DNA of 64,000 nucleotides. Origin: Heterocephalus glaber (lineage: Eukaryota > Chordata > Mammalia > Rodentia > Bathyergidae). The stretch covers positions 3,949,918 to 4,013,917 of the forward strand of contig NW_004624848.1 in the NCBI RefSeq assembly GCF_000247695.1, in the 5' to 3' direction. The notes under the pieces are model-generated. The model was not told the DNA's origin. It did no database searches and saw only the letters and a list, made by a program, of their open reading frames with translations. The number at the start of each line of letters is the position of its first letter. Positions within the stretch are counted from its first letter, which is position 1. A program made the position numbers and the translations under genes. This document shows positions 43,624 through 54,830 of the stretch, piece by piece.

Positions 43624-43711
43624 AGGGACGGGGATTTAGCTCAGTGCTGCCCGCTTTGCAAGCGCAAGGTCCCGGGTTCGGTCCCCGGTACCAAAAAACC
43701 AAATAAACTAA
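43624..43711 (+). mobile_element. Young-looking ID SINE with perfect 16-base duplication
   Basis: Near-consensus tRNA-like body ('ggatttagctcagtg', 'ggttcggtccccggtaccaa'). aaacttggcagttctg occurs at 43608-43623 and 43712-43727, identical. Confidence 0.97.
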
Positions 43712-43900
43712 AAACTTGGCAGTTCTGCAAAATAATTTTTATTTGCAGCAGAATCATTACTCATTCTAATGTTCTGGTTAAATTACAAATTTACTTATTT
43801 TAAATTTTGATTTAATTTACATAACATTGCAAGTTTGTACCTTTTTGAGTATAAAATCAATGGATTGTGTTCTAAAAACTGTTAAAGATTATATTTTTCT

Positions 43901-43995
43901 GGGCCCGGGATTTAGCTCAGTGCTTCCGTCGCCTGCTTTGCAAGCGCAAGGTCCTGAGTTTGATTCCCGGTACCAAAAAACTCCCCCAAACCCAA
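43901..43995 (+). mobile_element. ID SINE with perfect 17-base duplication
   Basis: Body 'gggatttagctcagtgcttc' to 'ttcccggtaccaaaaaa'. aaagattatatttttct occurs at 43884-43900 and 43996-44012, identical. Confidence 0.97.
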
Positions 43996-44029
43996 AAAGA
44001 TTATATTTTTCTCAGATTCCACCATAGGT

Positions 44030-44420
44030 TTTGTGGTGAGCTCCCGGGAAGCGTTGCTGGCGCTGAGGGACCTCGCGTGGAGCGACTGAGTTTGCTGAGC
44101 GTGCGCGTGCGCGTGCGCAGCAGGCAAACAGCAGCCCCCGAACCAGAACACTTGGGTATTAAAGCAGATTAGAAAATTACAGAGACTATTTTTGCCTTTT
44201 ACAGTGAACGTCACTGCCAGAATACTTTGCCATAGCTGATCGCAGTAAATACTCGGCACTTGTCTGGAAATGAAGTTACTCGGTGCACTGCGCGCCTGTG
44301 GGAAGCTCCCCGGAGAGTCCTGCCCTGAGGACTCGGGCAGGCTGGCGCCCCTGCGGAGCGTCTGGGAAGGCGTGGGCCTGCAAGGAGAGGCAGAGCCCGA
44401 GGGGAGCGCTGGGCTGCCTG
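44030..44420. promoter_or_regulatory. GC-rich patch with NRF1-like site
   Basis: CpG density rises locally. Three GTGCGC units (44101-44118) include TGCGCGTGCGCA at 44108-44119, one base off the NRF1 palindrome YGCGCAYGCGCR. A 168-codon plus-strand frame (44270-44776) and 130- to 198-codon frames in other phases show no domain. Enhancer or minor promoter function is only inferred. Confidence 0.4.
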
Positions 44421-45141
44421 GCAGGGACGGGTTGGGCACGGCGCTGGATTCAGAGCGTGTGGGCAGTGGCATGCTACCCCAGAAGAGCACTTCTGGAAGG
44501 TCAGGCACAGGGGTGGAGCTGGGAATGCAGTTTTGGGATAGGTGGGGCCGGGGATACTCACTGCGACCCAGGGAGGACTCGCTCGCGAGTGAGCAGCAGT
44601 CTGGGTGCTGGCCTAGCGGTCTCCCTCACCAGAGGCCTGGTCTTCTCCAACTGCGGGAGGGCCTGTCCCCAGTGACTGAAGGGCGAATTTCAGCACTGTG
44701 CTCCAAGCTGTATTTCACTCCAGCAGCTTTCGGTATTTGGAGGGTATATTTCTCTCAAGTGAATTACTTACTGTAAGTAATTAATTCTTCATATCCTAAG
44801 AAAATTTGATGATCGTGCCTAAGCAGTGGAAGTCTGTAGACATGAAGGAGGAGAGCTCTTCTCAGGGGCCCTGGTCTCCGCGGAGACTCCTTTGGGTGAG
44901 CCCGGCGCCTTCCCCTGCCCGTGTGTGGGGCGGTGGGGAGTGTGACAGTAAGTCCCCCAGTGTTGCTCCATGTAAGTGGCCTCGAGTCCTTGTCCTACTG
45001 TCCTGTCCTCTTGGCCCCACCCAGCCCTAATTACCCCTCGAGGTCCTTAGCTCCAAATTTAATTACTTGAGGGGTTAGACTTCAGATGCACAGGAACTTT
45101 GGGTAACAGCAATGGACAGTACTTACACGGTGGCCCTTTTA
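44421..45141. other. Unique GC-rich to mixed intron sequence
   Basis: Open frames without domains. No repeat recognised. Confidence 0.5.
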
Positions 45142-45332
45142 GGGGAGTAGTACTGGCGATTGAACCCAGGGCCTTTGCCTGAGGTACACCCCCAGGCCCT
45201 GGCCCCCTTTAATTTTTTTATTTTGAGCCAGAGTCTTGCAAAGTTGTCCAGTTTGGGCTCAAACTCAAAATCCTCCTGCCTCAGCTTCCCGGAGTGCTGG
45301 GATTACAGGTGTGTGCCACCACACCTGGCCCG
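45142..45332 (-). mobile_element. B1-dID composite SINE, minus strand
   Basis: Reverse ID half ('gcgattgaacccagggcctt') plus reverse B1 ('attttgagccagagtcttgc'). Confidence 0.9.
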
Positions 45333-45555
45333 TGATAACAGTGGCATCTTTAAATATTGAAGTTGTTTTGCATTTTCCTTGTGGGTGAAAGAGAACAAAG
45401 AGCACCCCTTTTTAGGTGTTAGGCCTGAGACATAATTCTAGGAAAGGGAAGTGAGTTTGTGAAAAATAAATGGAAATAAACTATAAAGATTTAAAATTTA
45501 CCAGGAAGGGCAGTTTGTATTTCTGCGATGACTGCATTGTAGAGTATTAAAAAAA

Positions 45556-45620
45556 TACATGTTGCCTGCTGCGCAAGTGCAAGGACCCGAGTTTGATCCC
45601 TGGTACCAAAAGAAAAAAAT
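45556..45620 (+). mobile_element. 5'-truncated ID SINE
   Basis: Only 'tgcctgctgcgcaagtgcaa' to 'ccctggtaccaaaag' remains; the A box is missing. Confidence 0.85.
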
Positions 45621-46075
45621 ATATGTAACTTATACCTATAATCACAAAAAGTAATAATAATTTAAAAAAATTTTTTCTTTACCCAGATAGAATTGTTTTA
45701 ATGAATTAAGAAATTGTTCATTTGTGATTAGCAGTCACCTAATGTGGTGGTGTCTTAAACTCTTAAGTAGGGTAGATGTGCCCACATAGAGATTTAATTG
45801 CATTATTAATTTGCCGAGCATCTTCATGTATAATCGACTTCAGCACACACGGAATCACTAGTTAGTGTAGTGTTATGAGTACGGCTTAATTTTACCGCAA
45901 TAAGGTAGCCTGATCCATCCCATAGAAGCTTTCTCTGGGGAGAGAGCTGACTGGGAGCCATCTCCACAGAGATTATACCGCTGTCTGCTTTATGCCACCC
46001 TGTACTGCTGAAAGGAGCTTGGGTCTGGGCTGGGTGGGAATCTGCCTGCGTGCATGTCTGCCCACCCACACGTCT

Positions 46076-46100
46076 CACACACACACACACACACACACAC
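46076..46100. repeat. (CA)n microsatellite
   Basis: Twelve CA units. Confidence 0.95.
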
Positions 46101-46489
46101 GGAGTACACATGCACACAACACCCGAAAGTGCTGCCACAAAGCATGCCCTTTCTGATAGGCCGTAAGGAATAGAGTTCACATTGTGGTGTCTCCGGGTGT
46201 CTAGCTGAAGTCACAGATACTGATGCTGCCAGTTTGGCTGTGGGTATCTCTGACACACTGAGTGCAGTCTCCCGCAGCTTTTGACTCCAGGCTGGGCAGG
46301 GAGGCACTGGAGTAGTTTCCTGCCTTAGGGTGTGGGCCAGCCTTGTCAGAATCCCACCTGGGCAGCCTCTGATTTGGTTAGATTCTGCTGCACCGATGAG
46401 TGTGAAGCGATCTCTCTTGTGGGTTAACTGAGTGACTATTTGGGAAGCAGGAAGGCTCGTGTGAAGGAGCAGAATTTCAGCTTTGGAGA

Positions 46490-46544
46490 TTTTTTTTTAT
46501 GATGAAGACAAAATTTTTTTTTTTTATGATGAAGACAAAATTTT
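46490..46544. repeat. 27-base tandem duplication
   Basis: T-run plus atgatgaagacaaaatttt occurs twice; the atgatgaag starts are at 46499 and 46526, 27 bases apart. Confidence 0.9.
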
Positions 46545-49213
46545 GCCGTTGTATTTTGACTTTGGGTGAGTGAAAGGATTAGGAGATGAAGTGTGATAAC
46601 CTCAAGGCATGCTTGTCTCAGTCAGTTTGCATCCCTCCCTCCCTGGAACACAAAGCCTTCTCTGAGACTGTTTGAACCACGACAGCAGGATGAGAGTCCT
46701 AGCCATACAGTCCTGTGTTAGTCTTAGATTAGGTTACATTAGACTGGGAGAATACCCATTTAATTACCATGTGAAGGGAATTGCAGCCTGGCAGTGAATC
46801 GAAATAGGTGGGCAGGTTTCCTGTGACACGGCGTCTCGGGCACTCTGGTGCCTCTGCTAAGTTGGCTCAGTGACGTTTTAGTGACAGGCAACTCTGTCAC
46901 GAGCCGCTGTGAAGAGGCCTAGGAAGCGCCCGCCGAATACTCTGTGGTGCTCCAGGGGTCTGTGGACACCCCTGTGTGTGTGGCGCCAGGTGCTGAGGGC
47001 CCTGGGATCCCCAGAGGAATAGGGTGCAGTCAGGTAGCTGGGCCCAGTGTGGGAGGGCACTGCCCGCAGGGCTCACGGGCAGCATGGAGGGAGATGGGCT
47101 CGTGTGGAAAGGGCGAGTGCTCCATTCCTCCAGCCGCAGCTCAGGATATAACTGTGTCGCGCTCAGTCTTTGAAGAAGAGCTTCCTGCCCAGTGCAAAAC
47201 ACAGTTAAAGCTTTGTTAATAAAAGAAGATTCTAGCTGTCTTCTGCAATGTTTCCTTTACTGGCAAAAACACACGGAATACTTTTAATATTTTTCTTTAA
47301 AGGTTACTTTGGTACTTTTAAATCCTGAAATTATCACAGGGATATGAAGCTAAAAATTAATGTCTTTGTAGTAGATAAGAATTGTTAAAAGGTTTCCCTT
47401 ATTAGCAATTGGACAGTGAACAAAGCAGGCAGTTTTTGTTAGACGTTAAAAAAACTTTGCATCCTGTTGATTAAATAGAAAATACCTCACTGGATGCTTG
47501 TGCTAAAAATAAATTCCTTCAGGTTTTTGGTTTTGTTTGAATAGGGGTGGAGTCATTGAACAGGAAGAAAGAAATCCAGTAAACAGGAATTGGCACTAAG
47601 ATAGTTTCTGAAAGGGAAATGGGGACTCTTGGAATTGCAGCTCCTAACGTGTCACGGTTATGAGTCCCTCTGTAAGAATGCTGGACTTAGTGAGTGAGCG
47701 CCTGTGGTCTTCACTGATTGTCTGTGGATGATAAATTGTCTTTACTAGATTAAAGGTTTGAAAGCTAATGTAGTTGTTTGTATTTCACCCATTCATTGTC
47801 ATGTCTAGCTCAAATGCTCTCAATACTTTACATTGGCAGGGGATAGTTTTTCATTGTAGATAGAGTTTTAGTATAGTTTCAGTGATTTTAATATAGCCAT
47901 ATGTTTTTACACCTACATATATGTAGATTCAAAAAAAATTGGCAAAATGCCAGGTGTAATGTTAAAAAAGCACTCCCTGGTAAATAAAGCTAGTTACACA
48001 TCAAACAAATCTGAACTTATGTTTCTGTTTTCAAAACAATTATTGGAAGATACATATTAATTCCAGTAGTATTACTATTTCTTAAAATAGTTTTGGGTTG
48101 TCCTTTTTGTAATTGACAGGCTTTTTGGTAATTGACAGTTTTAGGTGCTGAAAGTCCAGATTTGCTGCAGCCAGGCAGAGGAGAGGGGATAAATGGCACT
48201 GCCCAGCAGGTGAGGGCAGAATGCTCGCAGGTCACTTAGCACATGGGGCCTGGGAGGAGAGCCTACCACAGATAGTGCCGCCCTAGTGCCTGCGAGAAGG
48301 CCTGAGAAGTGTCGATATGGAATCTGTCTCAAAAATACTGCCTGTGTATAAATATCTACATGAAATTATCAGCAACACAAACTAGAATGTAAGTGTTAAA
48401 ACAGTGTAAGAAAAGAAAGTCTCCCTTTGGTGTACGCCCCATTCCAAAGTCTGTAATGACTTTATGTTTGAGGAAAAAACTATCAGGAGCATATGTAGCT
48501 ATCTTTTATTAATTTAAATAAGTGGAGTCAGTCTGTATCCACGGCTCTTGCCTTTTAAGTATTTCTGTGACCTGATTTGGGGGCCGGCCTCAGTCTGACA
48601 GGAACACCAGCTCCCATGAGCGAGCGCAGCCTCCCTGTCCTCGCCGCCATCGGTGTGGCAGGCGGGCGGGTGGGCGGGCGCTGGGCGTCCCGGCTGCCTC
48701 ACCCTTGCAGGCGGTGCTGTGTGTTACGGATGCTTCTGTAAGTCAGATGCTGGGTCGTAGGGTCAGGGAGAGAGAGGCTGAGAGTGTTCTGACGCTGCCG
48801 TATTGTCAGATGGCTCCTGGAAAAGGCTGTGATAGCGTCTGTTTCTACCAACCGTGTATAAGAGTCGTTGCGGCAATGGATTTTCATTAAAATTTTATTT
48901 GGCCAACCTGAGAAGTGAGAAGTTGTGTCCCAGTGTTCTGATAGCATGTTCAGGGTTCTGAGTGAGGTTGAACATCTTTTCCTGTGTTTACTGGCCAGTA
49001 TTAAAGAGAATTTTGACCAGCCTGACTTTATTTCAGTTAGAAACCCCTAGTGTGCAGTGGGCCCACGGGCCCAGGAGCCCAGGTCCTGTGTGTGTGTCGC
49101 TGTCAGCAGGGGCGTGGCGTGCGTCTCTCACGCTACCTGTGTGGGCTGCTAGCGATGCTTAGTTACTTTCTACAGAGAACACCCTCCATAGCAATCTTAA
49201 AATGACTTAGCTT

Positions 49214-49296
49214 GGGGCCTGGAATTTAGCTCAGTGGCTCTGCTGCCTGCTCTGCAAGCACAAGGACCTGAGTTTGATCCCTGGTACCCCCCCAAA
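49214..49296 (+). mobile_element. ID SINE with target-site duplication
   Basis: 'ggaatttagctcagtggctc' to 'gatccctggtaccccccc'. The flanks 'tgacttagcttggg' and 'ttacttaacttggg' are a near-matching duplication. Confidence 0.9.
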
Positions 49297-49324
49297 AATT
49301 ACTTAACTTGGGTATTTGGGGTTT

Positions 49325-49452
49325 TTTTCTTTCTTTTTTTTGGGAGACAGGGTTTTGCTATGTAGCCCAGGCTGGCCTTGAACTCACGGCAGTCCTCCTG
49401 CCTCAGCCTCCCCAGGGCTGGGATTACAGACATGCGTCTCTCCACCAGGCCG
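49325..49452 (-). mobile_element. B1 SINE, minus strand
   Basis: 'gggagacagggttttgctat' to 'gcgtctctccaccaggccgg'. Confidence 0.95.
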
Positions 49453-50006
49453 GGTATTTGTTTTTATTTGACTTCAAAAGTAAAAAAAGATACCTCAGTG
49501 CCATTTGGAACATTAAAAGTCATGGTGATATGTTGCTTTAGTTTTCCCTTTTTGGTGCAGTCAGAAGTTTATGGATTTTCTAACTTGGACAAGTGAAGAA
49601 CTTTTTTTATATGTAATAAATTTCATTTGATTTCTGACAAAACCAGTGAGCAGTTTGTTTGGAGTATTTGAAGATAAATTATGGGATGGAAAAGCCCACT
49701 GGTACATTGGCCAGTCAGTGGGACCAGATGATCAAACATTTCAGCTCCGTGTGTACGTTTCATGAGTCAGTTTCACACAACAGCTGCTGTGGGGGAGGGT
49801 GGTTTACCAGAATACTTCTCCGTTTATTTAAAAAAAGAAATGCATTTGGGAACGAAGGGGTAAAATTTATTAGTAATAGATAAAAAGATCATTTGAAACA
49901 AACTCTATAAAAAACCATTTTGTTCTCAGTGTCTTATAGAAAGCAGTGATCGATTTTAAAAATCTCATGGCTTATCGGTAGCAGCACCTAATAGGAAGTG
50001 CTCATT

Positions 50007-50150
50007 GAATCGGAGGCTAAGGAGGCAGAGGCAGGAGGATCGCCATAAGCTTGAGGCCAGCCTGGGTGCACGGTGGGTTCAAGGCCAGCCTGAACTACAC
50101 AGTGAGGCCCTGTCTCAGAAAAAACCACGAAACAAAACAACAAATACAAA
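50007..50150 (+). mobile_element. B1 SINE with internal duplication, 5'-truncated
   Basis: 'ggcagaggcaggaggatcgc', two 'aggccagcctg' segments, 'gtgaggccctgtctcag' and an (AAAAC)-like tail. Confidence 0.9.
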
Positions 50151-50304
50151 ATGCCCTTGTTCTGAGTGCCAGCCCCTTGCCAGGCTCTGGGCTGTGTTGT
50201 GGAGAGGATGCACCCTTCCCTGGAGAAGAGGTTCTGGGCTGCTGCCCCGAGATGGGGCCGGTTGGGTGGCCCTCAGCAGAGCTGGCGCTGCGGTCCTGGG
50301 ATCC

Positions 50305-50428
50305 TAGTGGAGCTCGGGGTGGAACCTTCTCGCTGAGCTGTGTCCCCAGCCTTCCAAAGTTTTTGAGACAGGTGGGGCTGGAACTTGTGACCCTCCTGAG
50401 CGAGCCTCCCATAGCTCCGGGATTGAAG
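50305..50428 (-). mobile_element. B1-dID composite SINE remnant, minus strand
   Basis: 'gctgagctgtgtccccagcc' followed by 'tttttgagacaggtgg' and 'acttgtgaccctcctgagcg'. Confidence 0.7.
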
Positions 50429-50567
50429 ACTGTGGAAGACACTAAAAATACCCCTGGGGTACTTTTCAGTGACTAAGGAGCTGCTTCTTTCTTCGACTGG
50501 TACTCATTTTCTCTAATTTTGCTGATGAAAAGTGTTGGCATTTGCTCTACTCTTCGTTTAGATCTTT

Positions 50568-50640
50568 TGTGTTGCTTTGGTGCTGGCAATGGAACCCAGG
50601 GCCCAGAAAATGCCAGAGAGGAGGTCAGCCCCTGATTCAG
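50568..50640 (-). mobile_element. ID remnant, minus strand
   Basis: 'ggtgctggcaatggaaccca' followed by decayed ID sequence. Confidence 0.5.
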
Positions 50641-51794
50641 CCCCCAGTCTTCCCTCAGGTCCCAGAGATCTGAGACACCCACACCCCATGAAACCCGGGA
50701 AGACGAGGAGGAGGGTATAACAAAACGTGTGTGCAGTGTCTGTTTCCTCAGCCATAAGGTGTCCTCTCGGAGAGTATATTTTCTAGCACAGAATTGCCCC
50801 ATGATCACTAAAGAGGATTTTGCACTGTCTGATTCAGTCGTGCATTTTGGCAGCGAGGTTGAATCAGGTATTCTTTTCCTAACCAGCTGCAGGGATACAT
50901 GTTCAGCTCTGAAGAGCGAGCAGGTTCAGGGTTGCACGGTTGCTGTAAAGTTGGTATTTGCTGCTCAGTGAGTTGATTGGAGATGTGCTTCTGTTGTCTT
51001 TTCGAAAGGCACGGTTCGCTGGAGAAGTGTTTTAACTGACTTTAAACAAATGCCTCCCATTTTGATTGTGTTGCCACGGCAACCTGTGCATACGTTTTTA
51101 AATGTGGCACCTTCCAGTAGGAGACAGGAATGAGGCGTGGATCTGGCATGGCAGTGCAGTGCAGAGGTTCAGTCTGCCCAGGAGCCCTGGGGCAGTTAAG
51201 GACCCATTTCCTCCCTTCAGCTATACCCACCCATGGTTAAAAGATGGGTAGGTTTCCTGCCAGTCCTGTTTCAGTCTTTGCTCTGTACTTGTGTCCACAG
51301 ACCGTGGCTTTGTGTTGCTAACCTCCCTTAGGATGCTGCCTCCATCTTGCCATCCCTCCTTGGAATCGTGTCTCTGCACGTCGCTGTGTGTATCTGGTTC
51401 ACGTAGTTTCGTTAGTGGCTCTAGCTTCTTGGGGATGCATGTTTAGATAAGGATTCTCACAGTCAGTATTAACTCTTCAGTGTCACTTGTTGTCTGTTCC
51501 AAGTTGTAGAGAATAGGAAATCAATAAGTACTTGTTTGATTTTATTTTGGGATAACTGAAGCTAGGTTGTAAATTACCAAGTTATACTTAATCTTTGTTC
51601 TCTCATTTCTTTCAGATTTGTCTGTTTGATTCATTATTTAAAAAACAATTGTTTTAGATACCCTTTCTCATTTCTTTCCTTCACATTGAATATTCTCTAG
51701 GTTGAACACCTAGTGAATCTGTGATACATATTACTCATGTGTTTGTAGCCAGTTTGTACCAGGATGTTCTTGGTTATCTTTTCAAGATACACTT
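50641..51794. other. Unique intron sequence
   Basis: No gene or repeat family recognised. Confidence 0.5.
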
Positions 51795-51975
51795 TTCCAG
51801 TTGGGCACGATGGTTCATGCCTGCAGTCCTGGCACTCGGAGGCTGAGGCAAGAGGGTTGCAACTTTGAGGGCAGCCTGGGCAGCTTGGTCTGTCTCAGAA
51901 TAAAAAATAAAAAAGGGCTGGAAGTGTAGCTCAGTGGGAAGGCCCTGGATTCAATCCCCAGCCCTGGGGGGAAGA
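51795..51975 (+). mobile_element. B1-dID composite SINE
   Basis: B1 half, an A-rich linker at 51900-51915, then an ID half ('gctggaagtgtagctcagtg'). Confidence 0.9.
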
Positions 51976-52129
51976 GAGATTTTTCAGAAGATTGCAAATT
52001 ACTGTCCCATTACTGTTGCAGGAAGCTGCTTGTAACATCTTTGGTGGGCCTGGGCTTTATGAGACAGCGCAGCTATAACTATTGAAATACGTTAATCAAC
52101 TCAGCTGGGGCTTAGCTTATTATACAACT

Positions 52130-52224
52130 TGGTCTTTTTTTTGTGTGTGTGTACTGGGGGTTGAACTCGGGACCTTGTGTTTGCGGGGCAGGTGCTGGAA
52201 CCACTGAGCTAAATCCCTGGCCCC
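52130..52224 (-). mobile_element. ID SINE, minus strand
   Basis: 'gtactgggggttgaactcgg' to 'gctaaatccctggcccc'; the tail carries a short (GT)n. Confidence 0.95.
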
Positions 52225-53058
52225 TGGTTTCTTATTTTTTATTTCCCTATTTCAGTAATACTGTTTGGGAAGTAGTGTGGAGGGTTAAGTTTCCACAACA
52301 CTAGTGTCAGAATAAGGTTATGTCAGTGCTGTATGGTAGAATAGAATACAAGGCATGCAGGTGTTTTTATGTTTTCTAAGACCCACCAAAAAAGTTAAAA
52401 ATGAAGTATTATAATTTCAGTATGTAATCTGTGTGAAAACCTACTGAGACATTTTATATTGTTCTTTTCATACCAAGTCTCCAAATCCAGGGTATGGATC
52501 ATAGCATTTCAGGCATTCCACGGTCACATGTGGCAGTGGACACCATGTTGGACAGGTAGCTTAGAGGTGACAGTGAGACTCAGAGCAGGGAGCTGTAGGG
52601 GCTGAGGAGCACAGAGTAAGCAGATCTGAGGCGTCAGGTACTGTGTGGCGTGGGTGGGAGGGAGCTTGAGGCCAGGCCTGCACAGAGCTGTGGGACTGAA
52701 GCGGCCAGCCTGCCACCGAGCCAACGAGCCTTGAGGGAAGCCGAGGAAGCGCGGTAGGCAGTGTCGCCACCTGGTGAAGAGGTGGGCCGAGTGTCTGCGG
52801 CAGCAGTTCCTCCTCCAGCAGAAGGTCACAAAGGAAGGTGTCAGCTCTGTGATGCTGTTCCACCTCTCTTTCCCCAAATAATCCCGCTCCATCCTGGCAG
52901 AGTGAATTATGAGGTGTGTTCTATAATTCCAAGTGAGGTGTTCATCGCTCTAAAGAGAATGACTAATGGGGAGTTTACCAAAGTGACAAAAAGAATGTTT
53001 GCTGAGTATGTTTAACAGTTAGGTTCCAATAACTCACACAGTCAAAATCTGAAAGTTT
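52225..53058. other. Unique intron sequence
   Basis: Overlapping open frames at 52524-52892 (minus strand, 122 codons) and 52561-52863 lack any domain. Confidence 0.5.
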
Positions 53059-53245
53059 AGCCCAGTGTGATGGCATACGTGTGCAATCCCAGCAGTCTGG
53101 GAGGCTGAAGCAGAAGGGATTGCAAGTTTGAGGCCACACTTGGCAAGTTAGTGATTTAGTGAGCCCAGTCTTGTGACAAAAAATAATAAAAGAGGCGGGG
53201 ATTTAGTTCAGTGCCAAAGCACCCGCCCCTTAAATCTGAAGTTTG
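53059..53245 (+). mobile_element. B1-dID composite SINE
   Basis: 'gtgatggcatacgtgtgcaa' to 'gtgacaaaaaataataaa', then an ID half ('cggggatttagttcagtgcc'). Confidence 0.85.
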
Positions 53246-53775
53246 AATACATTCAGATTGAGACTTTTTTGTTGTGTTTTGTACAGCCTAGGGGCTAAAG
53301 TTGTAAAATTAAAGGTTTAGAGCTTTGATGAACTTGGTGAACTACATGACAAAAAACTCATTTGTTGCCCACTTACTGTGTGTCACTGTCTCCAGTTAAT
53401 GTCTGAGCCCATGAAGTCTCGGAGTGCCTGCTGTTAGCATGTTGCAGACGAGGAGCAGGTGTAGAGCTGTGACTGGCTGCTCGGTTCAGCAGGAAGAGCC
53501 GGGACCTGGCCCTGGGCTCCTGGGTCAGAGCTCACCCCTAGTGTTGTGGGGCTGACTTTGTTTCTTCCTTCCTAGCTAGCTTCTCTCTGATGTCCAGCTG
53601 TTCAATTTTTTCCTCCTCACGTAATTCTTAATATGAAAAGGAGAACTCAAAATTCTCTAATCTGCAACTTTTCTCTAAATCCTAAAGAGATACTATTACA
53701 TAGTGAATCTATTGACGTTAATCTAAAAATTACTTTTAATTTCCACATTGTTGTTCTACTCAGCCTTTTTATCTT

Positions 53776-53863
53776 TTTTTTTTTTTTTTGGTACCAGGGA
53801 TCTAACTTGGGACCTTGCGCTTGCAAGGCAGGCGCCGGAACCACTGAGCTAAATCCCCGGCCC
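53776..53863 (-). mobile_element. ID SINE, minus strand, perfect 15-base duplication
   Basis: Poly-T then 'ggtaccagggatctaacttg' to 'ctaaatccccggcccc'. cagcctttttatctt occurs at 53761-53775 and 53864-53878. Confidence 0.97.
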
Positions 53864-53878
53864 CAGCCTTTTTATCTT

Positions 53879-54751
53879 AAACTATTTATGACTAAACATT
53901 ATTGGAGAAAATTATTTGCAAGATAAAGGGGACTGATTATCCTTGACACAAAGAACTCTCACAGCTCAGAAAGAAAGATGGACACATCAACAGTGAAAAA
54001 AGGACAAGGGAAAATGCAAAAAGAGAACAAATGGCCTAGCTACACACAGAATTTCCTCTAGATACTGACTATAGTTTTCATGAAATACCATTTTTTTGTT
54101 CGTAAAATTAGAAATATGTAGGAAAATGAAGGTTAACACCCCGTTTACTTAGGGATTTTAGCAGCAGGTCAACTCACCTGGCGTCCCTTGTTATCAAGGG
54201 GCACAGGTATAGTGTGGCACTGCTTAAATTTGCAGAAAAAAATGGCAAGAACTTAAATTTTAATATTAATGGCTTTAAAAAGCCTGATATCTGGGTGAAG
54301 AAATTGCAGGCAACTTAAAATCTCCCCTTCCTTCCATCCATAATTATATTTTCTACAATAGACATGTTTTGTGAATTTAAAAAAGAGGCTAGGAAATGGT
54401 TAGTTTTAGGTTAAAGAGACAAAAGTAGAATAGGTGTTAGAAGAGATATATAACATTCTTCTACTGCCTTTTGAACTGGAAAACTTACAGATTCACTGAC
54501 TTGGTTGATGTTGAAAGCAGTCCTTCAGCTGCATTTACATTTAATAGTGTTTAAAGAAGTAGTAGATTTTAGTGAATCCTCAGGTCCATTCTGTATCTTT
54601 AAAGTAGGTGGTTAGACCAAGGTTAAAAAAGAGAAAGTAATTATTGAAAATGTTGAATGTGATTTTCTTACTTGTTTTTAGGAAAGTATTTGAAATCATT
54701 TCTTGTATTTTGGGTTGAGAAGCACTGTGATACGTTAAAGAGTCTGAGAGC
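53879..54751. other. AT-rich unique intron sequence
   Basis: No gene or repeat recognised. Confidence 0.5.
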
Positions 54752-54830
54752 CAGGCCCTGGGAGTGTGGCTCATGGAGCGCGTGCCCAGCCCACCTGTGT
54801 GAGGCCCTGGGTTTAATCCTCAGCACCAGG
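54752..54830 (+). mobile_element. ID SINE, diverged
   Basis: 'ccctgggagtgtggctcatg' to 'ggtttaatcctcagcacc'. Confidence 0.75.

Larger units (their letters stand above)
45621..49199. other. 3.6 kb of mostly unique intron sequence
   Basis: No SINE recognised. It holds an (AC)n repeat (46076-46100), a 27-base tandem duplication (about 46490-46544) and a GGGC-rich run near 48658-48680. Short open frames around 46944-47219 lack any domain. Confidence 0.55.

Noticed and set aside
43625..43700. Possible tRNA gene because of intact A and B boxes
   Set aside because: The body cannot form a proper cloverleaf acceptor stem, has an A-tail and target-site duplications, and matches dozens of neighbours. 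It is an ID SINE.
43912..44508. A 198-codon minus-strand frame
   Set aside because: It starts in GC-rich sequence and ends inside an ID SINE; the C-terminal part is translated SINE.
44270..44776. A 168-codon plus-strand frame with overlapping long frames in other phases
   Set aside because: No domain, no splice or promoter context I can defend, and GC-rich DNA opens several frames at once. Kept only as part of a possible regulatory patch.
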